NCBI RefSeq assembly: GCF_010548275.1
Contig: NZ_JAAGLT010000027.1
Coordinates: 62,001 to 126,000, forward strand
Reading direction: 5' to 3'
DNA from: Streptomyces sp. SID12488
GTDB lineage: Bacteria; Actinomycetota; Actinomycetes; Streptomycetales; Streptomycetaceae
Length of the DNA: 64,000 nt
The notes beneath the pieces were generated by a model. It did not search any database, was not told the DNA's origin, and worked only from the letters and a program-made list of their open reading frames with translations. Of this stretch, positions 59,276-64,000 are shown in pieces; positions within the stretch are counted from its first letter, which is position 1; each line of letters begins with the position of its first letter. The position numbers and the translations under genes were made by a program.

Positions 59276-60412
59276 GTGAACGCTCGTACCCCCCGTCGGA
59301 CCGCCGTGCGCCGTACCGCCATCGCGGTGACGGCCGCTGCCTCGGCCTTCTCGCTCGCCGCGTGCGGTGTCATCGACAGCGCCAGTGGCAGCAGCGGTTC
59401 CGCGGCGCCGAAGAAGGGCGACGACATCACCGTGGGGCTCCTGCTGCCCGACACGAAGACGAAGCGCTTCGAGAAGTTCGACTACCCGCTCTTCAAGAAG
59501 CAGATCATCGCCCTCACCAACGGCAAGGGCAAGGTCCTCTACGCCAACGCCAAGGCGGACAAGGCCAAGCAGAACCGGCAGCTCGAGGAGATGATCGCCG
59601 AAAAGGTAGACGTCCTCGTGGTGGACGCGATCGACGCCAAGACCATCGCGCCGGCCATCGAGAAGGCCAAGGACGCGGACATACCGGTCATCGCGTACGA
59701 CCGGCTCGCGGAGGGTCCGATCGACGCGTACGTCTCGCACGACAACGAACTCGTCGGCGAGGTGCAGGGCCGCTCGGTCGTCGAGGCGCTCGGTGACAAG
59801 GCCGCGACCAGCAAGATCGTGATGATCAACGGCTCGCTCACGGACCCGAACGCGGCGTTGTTCAAGGACGGCGCGATGACCGAGCTCCAGGGCAAGGTCC
59901 AGGTCGCGGCCTCGTACAACACCAAGGACTGGCTGCCCGAGGTCGCCAAGGCCAACATGGAGACGGCGATCAGGTCCGTCGGGCTGAACAACATCGACGC
60001 CGTCTACTCGGCGAACGACGGCATGGCCGGCGCGGTCATCGACGCGCTGAAGGAGGCGGGCGTCTCGAAGCTCCCGCCGGTGACCGGGCAGGACGCGGAC
60101 CTGGCGGCGGTGCAGCGGATCGTCTCGGGCGAGCAGTACATGAGCGTCTACAAGTCGTTCATCCTGGAGGCGAGCAACGCCGCGTCCATCGCGGTGTCCA
60201 GGGTCCAGGGCCGCGGGATCGAGTTCGACGCGCTGACCCGCGACAGCGTCGACAGCCCGACGACGAAGAAGATCCCGTCGCAGCTGGTCCCGGTGGTGGC
60301 CCTCACCAGGGAGAACATCAAGGACACCGTGATCCAGGACGGCGTCTACACCATCAAGGAGATCTGCACCCCGGAGTACGCGGCGAAGTGCGCGGAGATC
60401 GGCCTCACGTAG
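59276..60412 (+). CDS. Sugar ABC transporter substrate-binding lipoprotein (XylF/RbsB-type)
   Basis: 378 residues from GTG 59276. Signal with lipobox SLAACG (Cys near 26), then a periplasmic-binding fold (pentose/ribose type): ITVGLLLPDTKTKRFEKFDY, VLYANAKADKAKQNRQLEEM, VIAYDRLAEGPIDAYVSHDN, DAVYSANDGMAGAVIDALKE, VTGQDADLAAVQRIVSGEQY. It resembles xylose-binding proteins. No permease or ATPase genes are adjacent: another orphan in the window. Between it and mtpA lie a terminator and a 240-bp gap. Confidence 0.9.
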   Translation: MNARTPRRTAVRRTAIAVTAAASAFSLAACGVIDSASGSSGSAAPKKGDDITVGLLLPDTKTKRFEKFDYPLFKKQIIALTNGKGKVLYANAKADKAKQNRQLEEMIAEKVDVLVVDAIDAKTIAPAIEKAKDADIPVIAYDRLAEGPIDAYVSHDNELVGEVQGRSVVEALGDKAATSKIVMINGSLTDPNAALFKDGAMTELQGKVQVAASYNTKDWLPEVAKANMETAIRSVGLNNIDAVYSANDGMAGAVIDALKEAGVSKLPPVTGQDADLAAVQRIVSGEQYMSVYKSFILEASNAASIAVSRVQGRGIEFDALTRDSVDSPTTKKIPSQLVPVVALTRENIKDTVIQDGVYTIKEICTPEYAAKCAEIGLT

Positions 60413-60525
60413 CCGCCGGAGGCCGCCCGCCGGGTCGCCGGGACCGTGGTGCGGGCGGAGGATGGGGAGCAGGCGAACGTACGAGCGGGAAGTGCGACCG
60501 GATCAGGGATAGGAGGTGTGACTCC

Positions 60526-60774
60526 ATGCCCCAGTTCATGGACGTCCACCGCGGTATGGAAGGCATCACCGCCGACCAGCTGAACCAGGCCCACCAGGCC
60601 GACCTGGACATCGAGAAGGACGAGGGAGTCCACTTCGAGAAGGCGTGGGCGGATCCCGCGTCCGGCACGGTCTACTGCCTCTCGGAGGCCCCCTCGGCGG
60701 ACGCGGTCCAACGCATCCACGAACGCGCCGGTCACCCGGCGGACGAGATCCACGCGGTGCCACTGACGGCGTGA
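60526..60774 (+). CDS. DUF4242/SCO4226-like nickel-binding protein
   Basis: An 82-residue ferredoxin-like small protein: MPQFMDVHRGMEGITADQLN, VHFEKAWADPASGTVYCLSE and RIHERAGHPADEIHAVPLTA. It matches SCO4226 of S. coelicolor, which has been characterised structurally as a nickel-binding protein. Candidate ligands are His and Cys in DVHRG, VYCLSE and GHPADEIHAV. ATG 60526 follows AGGAGG, an ideal RBS. Confidence 0.88.
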   Translation: MPQFMDVHRGMEGITADQLNQAHQADLDIEKDEGVHFEKAWADPASGTVYCLSEAPSADAVQRIHERAGHPADEIHAVPLTA

Positions 60775-60841
60775 GCGCCTCGACGTGACCGGCCCCGGCC
60801 CGGCCGGATCTGGCCCGGGTGAGGGCCACGGGCCATGAGAT

Positions 60842-60878
60842 TGCCCCCGCCCCGCGCCATGAGCGCAGGTCGGGGGCA
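60842..60878 (-). terminator. Terminator of gpmA
   Basis: TGCCCCCG and CGGGGGCA pair around CCCCGCGCC...GCGCAGGT, 25 bp beyond the stop of the leftward gpmA gene. Confidence 0.65.
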
Positions 60879-60902
60879 TGATCACAAAGATTGCCGTGAA
60901 GG

Positions 60903-61664
60903 CTACTTCTTCTTGCCCTGGTTCTTGACCGCCTCGATCGCCGCCGCAGCCGCGTCCGGGTCGAGGTAGGTGCCGCCCGGCTTCACCGGCTTGAAGTCGG
61001 CGTCCAGTTCGTAGGCGAGGGGGATGCCCGTCGGGATGTTCAGGCCGGAGATCGCCTCGTCGGAGATGCCGTCCAGGTGCTTGACCAGGCCGCGGAGGCT
61101 GTTGCCGTGGGCCGCGACCAGGACCGTACGGCCGGTGAGGAGGTCGGGGACGATGCCGTCGTACCAGTACGGGAGCATGCGGTCGACGACGTCCTTCAGG
61201 CACTCCGTGCGGGGGCGCAGCTCCGGGGGGATCGTCGCGTAGCGCGGGTCGTCCGACTGGGAGAACTCCGTGCCGTCCTCGAGGGGCGGGGGCGGGGTGT
61301 CGTAGGAGCGGCGCCAGAGCATGAACTGCTCCTCGCCGAACTCGGCGAGTGTCTGGGCCTTGTCCTTGCCCTGGAGGGCGCCGTAGTGGCGCTCGTTCAG
61401 GCGCCAGCTGCGGTGGACGGGGATCCAGTGGCGGTCCGCGGACTCCAGGGCCAGCTGGGCTGTGCGGATCGCGCGCCTCTGGAGGGACGTGTGGAGCACG
61501 TCGGGGAGCAGACCGGCGTCCTTGAGCAGCTCACCGCCGCGGACCGCCTCCTTCTCGCCCTTGTCGGTGAGGTTGACGTCCACCCAGCCGGTGAACAGGT
61601 TCTTCGCGTTCCATTCGCTCTCGCCGTGGCGGAGGAGGATCAGCTTGTACGGTGCGTCGGCCAT
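60903..61664 (-). CDS. gpmA: 2,3-bisphosphoglycerate-dependent phosphoglycerate mutase
   Basis: A 253-residue glycolytic enzyme interconverting 2- and 3-phosphoglycerate. KLILLRHGESEWNAKNLFTG holds the phospho-His (H13), then LHTSLQRRAIRTAQLALESA, WRLNERHYGALQGKDKAQTL, VLVAAHGNSLRGLVKHLDGI and the lysine-rich end KNQGKKK. ATG 61664 is the family start and is preceded by GGGG. Upstream lies the MFS remnant, so its promoter is at the edge of rearranged DNA. Confidence 0.96.
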   Translation of the reverse strand: MADAPYKLILLRHGESEWNAKNLFTGWVDVNLTDKGEKEAVRGGELLKDAGLLPDVLHTSLQRRAIRTAQLALESADRHWIPVHRSWRLNERHYGALQGKDKAQTLAEFGEEQFMLWRRSYDTPPPPLEDGTEFSQSDDPRYATIPPELRPRTECLKDVVDRMLPYWYDGIVPDLLTGRTVLVAAHGNSLRGLVKHLDGISDEAISGLNIPTGIPLAYELDADFKPVKPGGTYLDPDAAAAAIEAVKNQGKKK

Positions 61665-61776
61665 GCCCCCGAGCGTAATAGAACGTCCCGATCCGCTGCT
61701 CGGCCGCCCGGCAACCGGACGGTAACCGGACGGTTGACGGAATCTGCTAATCGAGTGGTCCCCTCGCGCGACCCGC

Positions 61777-61975
61777 AGGGCGCGGTCGGGCTGCCGATCG
61801 CGATGGGCGCGGCCGGGTTCACCCCGGCGGACTTCGGGATGGTCATCGCCGTCAACGGCGTGCTGGTGGTCGTGCTGCAGATCCCCGTCACCCGTTTCAT
61901 CGAGCACCGGGACGCCCGTCGGCTTCTCGTGGCCTCGCCCCTCCTCGCCGGGTACGGGTTCGGGTCACCGGACTC
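61777..61975 (+). pseudogene. Internal fragment of an MFS transporter gene
   Basis: The frame reads GAVGLPIAMGAAGFTPADFG, then MVIAVNGVLVVVLQIPVTRF, RRLLVASPLLAGYGFG, typical of an MFS half (TM7-8 region). The N-terminal 200 or so residues are absent, replaced by the gpmA upstream region, and the frame leaves homology near 61975. With the C-terminal piece at 62507 it is a broken MFS transporter. Confidence 0.7.
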
Positions 61976-62038
61976 TCAGTCCCCGGCCGGACCGCGCGGT
62001 TGCTCGCAGGACGCTTGCGCCCTCTCATCGGTGCGGGT

Positions 62039-62362
62039 TCAAGTGGTCAACGCAACGCCTCGGACGAGGAGTGCTCGTCGATCAGAAGGCGGTAGATCCG
62101 AGGTGACGGTGTGGCGCTGTTTCCTGGTCGCGTCCAGATCAATGAGCAGGACCTCGTCGATCAGCAGCGTGAACGGATCCAGCTTCGACGGCCGCGCCGA
62201 AGCGGTTGTCGTGCGTGGCTGCGGCCAAGCCGAGGTCAGGGCCTTGTTGACCGTGCTCCAGGTGACGCCGTACTTGCACTGCAACGCCCGGTTCGACATG
62301 CCATCGCGGGAGTCGCGCCGCAGCGCGGCGTACAACTCGACCTTCGACTGGCCAGGCGGCAT
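62039..62362 (-). pseudogene. IS21-family IstA transposase fragment
   Basis: MPPGQSKVELYAALRRDSRD, LQCKYGVTWSTVNKALTSAW and SKLDPFTLLIDEVLLIDLDA are the start of an IS21-type IstA with its N-terminal HTH. The frame breaks near 62102, where one extra base turns the expected HTVTRIYRLLIDEH into HTVTSDLPPSD; the old frame resumes in plus-one as RLLIDEHS and is then cut off near 62055. The catalytic DDE domain is missing. Confidence 0.72.
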
Positions 62363-62501
62363 CGGGGGTGCTCCTTTACTGAGCACATCCAGCTTGACAC
62401 CGCAACCCCGATGGTGACGTCAGAATTCGCGAACATCTTTCTGGGCCATCACCTGGTTCCGTCAGCTTTCACGAACAACTGACGTCACCAACTACCGACA
62501 G
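62039..62501 (-). mobile_element. Truncated IS21-like insertion sequence
   Basis: The IstA fragment plus about 140 bp of its upstream end, with short repeats TGACGTCAG and TTCGCGAAC (62415-62435) and TCACGAACAACTGACGTCAC (62469-62488). The outer end is probably ACTACCGACA (62490-62501), where the MFS frame resumes six bases later. Only one end is present. Confidence 0.55.
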
Positions 62502-62506
62502 AACCA

Positions 62507-62716
62507 GTGGCCGGCCTGGTCGCCCCGCTGATGTCCGGCTTCGTCATCGACCGCTTCGGCGCGGAGTGGCTGTGGGGGCTGTGCGCGGTCGTCGGGACGG
62601 TGGCGGGGGCGGGGTACTGGGTGCTGATGGACCGGGTTGCGGTGAAGGACGATGACACCTCCCCGGCTGACCCGACAGAGGGCGGCCAGGGCCGCGTGCG
62701 GCAACTGGAGGGTTGA
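62507..62716 (+). pseudogene. C-terminal fragment of an MFS transporter gene
   Basis: AGLVAPLMSGFVIDRFGAEW, LWGLCAVVGTVAGAGYWVLM and DRVAVKDDDTS form the end of an MFS transporter (last TM helices). About 60 residues of the middle are lost between this and the 61777 fragment as well as the N-terminus, so this is a deletion plus insertion, not a simple IS hit. Confidence 0.72.
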
Positions 62717-62745
62717 GAGGACCCTCGCCGCCTGGCTCCATCAGT

Positions 62746-62997
62746 TCAAACAACTCCAGACCCTGGCGGGTCGACAGGCGGCAACACGTCAACGACGAAG
62801 GAGCCCTTGTGGGGCAGCGTCTCAATCAGGCCTCGCTCACGAAGGTCCCGTAGCGCGCGCCGGATGGTCCGGTCGGCAACGCCGTAGGTCTCCGCCATCC
62901 GCGTAATGCTGGACAACGCTCCACCCGGCGGGATGCGTCCCGACCTGATCTCTTCTTCAACGGTGCGTGCAATCCGCTGCCACTCGTACTCGGCCAT
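62746..62997 (-). CDS. Short GntR-family wHTH regulator
   Basis: An 83-residue protein consisting only of a GntR winged helix: MAEYEWQRIARTVEEEIRSG, IPPGGALSSITRMAETYGVA, DRTIRRALRDLRERGLIETL, HKGSFVVD. No effector domain follows. Such short GntR proteins control excision and transfer modules in actinobacterial integrative elements. It is divergent from the small-gene operon at 63157, with palindromic operators between. ATG 62997. Confidence 0.85.
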   Translation of the reverse strand: MAEYEWQRIARTVEEEIRSGRIPPGGALSSITRMAETYGVADRTIRRALRDLRERGLIETLPHKGSFVVDVLPPVDPPGSGVV

Positions 62998-63012
62998 ACC
63001 TTCAGCTTTGCC

Positions 63013-63078
63013 TGGTGCACCGGGATCTGCCTTGCTAGCCCATGGTGCACCAATGGCGACCGTGGCGTACCGTGGTAC
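63013..63078. promoter_or_regulatory. Predicted GntR operators (three palindromes)
   Basis: TGGTGCACC (63013-63021), perfect palindrome TGGTGCACCA (63043-63052) and GTACCGTGGTAC (63067-63078) lie in the 159-bp gap between the GntR gene and the divergent operon. They are the obvious autoregulatory targets for the short GntR protein. Confidence 0.6.
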
Positions 63079-63156
63079 ATCGATGGAAGACCCCCGCGCC
63101 GCTGTCACGGCCGGGGGCGTGGCCCACCAACCAAGTCCAAGTAGGAGTTGATGAAC

Positions 63157-63606
63157 ATGGCCGAGCGTAGCGCCACCGCGCTGCACTGGCTTCTGGTGAC
63201 CCTGGTTCTCTGGGGACTCACCCGTCTGCTGCCCGCGACCGGGACCCGCCGGAAGACACCGGCGCCAACTCGAACCGTCGTCACCAGCACAAACGCAAAA
63301 GATCGCGCGCACCCGACAGCAGCACGCGTCCCGGCCCAGCGCCAGTCGCCGTACAGCACCGACCGGGGAGCGCTGGACGGTTCCGCCTCCCGTCTGTCGC
63401 GGCCGTATCTGCCCGGCCTCGCGGGATGTTGGGTTCCCGAGGCGGCCAAGTCACCCCGTACAGCCCGTGTGCGGCCCTACTGGACAGCGCGAGAACGCGC
63501 GCTGCGCTGGAGGCGGCGGCGCGTCCTCGTGCTGGCGGCTCACTTCCGCCTCGACCTCGACCGGCGCAACATCCACGCCGTCCCGGTCGGGGGCGGCGTC
63601 CGATGA
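63157..63606 (+). CDS. Small hypothetical protein of an integrative element
   Basis: 149 residues. A hydrophobic start (ALHWLLVTLVLWGLTRLLPA) suggests a membrane anchor. A Thr/Pro/Arg-rich linker and a strongly basic end (RALRWRRRRVLVLAAHFRLD) follow. Similar proteins occur at the start of transfer/replication modules of actinobacterial ICEs (recollection). ATG 63157 has AGGAG 9 nt upstream; ATG 63151 is too close to it. The stop overlaps the next start in ATGA. Confidence 0.65.
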   Translation: MAERSATALHWLLVTLVLWGLTRLLPATGTRRKTPAPTRTVVTSTNAKDRAHPTAARVPAQRQSPYSTDRGALDGSASRLSRPYLPGLAGCWVPEAAKSPRTARVRPYWTARERALRWRRRRVLVLAAHFRLDLDRRNIHAVPVGGGVR

Positions 63607-63803
63607 CCGGCACGAGCGGTGCCAGGGTCGGGGCGGCCGTGCGGCAGGCCGAGTTGCCCATGTTGCGCGCCTACCGCCTGTGGTTCGAGCACACGCGTAA
63701 ATGCGCCGAGTGCAAGGACGTACGCAAGGCGCAGGACGGCTGCGAGAGCGGGCGGGACCTGTGGGCGGCCTACCGCCACGCCTACGCCGAGGGGTCCCGA
63801 TGA
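63603..63803 (+). CDS. Small Cys-containing hypothetical protein
   Basis: A 66-residue protein: MTGTSGARVGAAVRQAELPM, FEHTRKCAECKDVRKAQDGC (a CxxC plus a further Cys, a possible metal knuckle), DLWAAYRHAYAEGSR. Translationally coupled on both sides (ATGA with the gene before and after), so the three genes are expressed together. Function unknown; the Cys cluster suggests a small DNA- or metal-binding protein of the element. Confidence 0.6.
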   Translation: MTGTSGARVGAAVRQAELPMLRAYRLWFEHTRKCAECKDVRKAQDGCESGRDLWAAYRHAYAEGSR

Positions 63804-64000
63804 GCACACCGCCGACGACGCACACGGACCGGTGCGGGACGGCCCGCGCCTCCCTGCTGCACCACGCCCCCATCCTCAGCGAGCTGGGCGCGTGCGTGCT
63901 CCCTCACGGGCACGACGGGGACCACCGCGCCCCTTGGGGCCGCACATGGAACGTGATTCCGCTCCACCGCACGGCCAACACCGGCAGAGGGACGGCCAAG
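63800..64000 (+). CDS. Hypothetical protein (partial, runs off the window)
   Basis: 67 codons visible: MSTPPTTHTDRCGTARASLL, LGACVLPHGHDGDHRAPWGR, TWNVIPLHRTANTGRGTAK. The Cys and clustered His (CVLPHGHDGDH) may be a small metal site. Its ATG overlaps the upstream stop. The rest lies beyond 64000. Confidence 0.5.
   Translation, partial: MSTPPTTHTDRCGTARASLLHHAPILSELGACVLPHGHDGDHRAPWGRTWNVIPLHRTANTGRGTAK

Overview
The window is chromosomal DNA of a Streptomyces species. The evidence is the very high GC content, the codon use, the DasR (dre), PHO-box and CIRCE sites, and a gene order matching the S. coelicolor core around nagKA/cdgB, msiK and phoRP-phoU. I recalled that synteny; I did not search for it. 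Most of the window is conserved core. The accessory or rearranged parts are 34.4-34.9 kb, 36.1-36.6 kb, 41.4-43.7 kb and everything after 61.7 kb.

Layout. 0-9.4 kb: a partial CutC gene with a dre site, an HD phosphohydrolase, an MDMPI-GNAT fusion, a DUF4031 gene pair, an RpiR/SIS regulator followed by a MITE-like palindrome and murQ, small enzymes, and an XRE/DUF397 regulator pair. 9.4-13.4 kb: a wHTH/zinc-ribbon protein behind an attenuator-like leader, a Uma2 protein, and a secreted TolB-like/cell-wall-binding-repeat protein. 14-20 kb: an OYE-family oxidoreductase, groEL2 with two CIRCE operators, a cold-shock protein, a MoaD/ThiS sulfur carrier, and thrC under a SAM-I riboswitch. 20-23.4 kb: the gpgS, otsA and otsB cluster for compatible solutes. 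23.6-30 kb: the N-acetylglucosamine locus, with two paralogous sugar-binding lipoproteins that have no permeases, divergent from nagK-nagA-pfkB, with two dre sites between them. 30-41.4 kb: a CBM membrane protein, the diguanylate cyclase cdgB, a flavin reductase, arfB, terD, a pentapeptide-repeat protein and several oxidoreductases. 41.5-43.7 kb: a TnpB transposon sitting between two truncated genes. 43.7-53.9 kb: an APH(6)-like kinase, tRNA-Thr, msiK, a nucleotidyltransferase, DoxX, rlmB, cysS, ispF, ispD and carD. 55-60.8 kb: a lipoprotein, phoP-phoR divergent from phoU across a PHO box, a metallothionein-like peptide, a sugar-binding lipoprotein, and an SCO4226-like nickel-binding protein. 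60.9-64 kb: gpmA, a wrecked MFS gene, an IS21-family remnant, and what looks like the beginning of an integrative element: a short GntR regulator with palindromic operators, divergent from three translationally coupled small genes that run off the window.

How the parts connect. N-acetylglucosamine and cell-wall amino sugars are the main metabolic theme. It comprises RpiR-MurQ for MurNAc-6-phosphate, NagK-NagA plus a sugar kinase, two orphan binding proteins, and MsiK, the shared ATPase for sugar importers. Predicted DasR sites lie upstream of cutC, between nagK and the binding-protein genes, and (weaker) upstream of msiK. Phosphate control (PhoRP/PhoU), stress (GroEL2, Csp, TerD, CarD) and c-di-GMP signalling (CdgB) are standard Streptomyces functions.

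Nothing here is clearly a wholly new system. The most unusual items are a dispersed REP-like element read in frame inside NagA, a TnpB insertion joined to a double gene truncation with a readable guide, a 175-bp MITE-like palindrome whose insertion supplies a stop codon, two nearby genes with internal tandem duplications, and a nine-copy 15-bp minisatellite.
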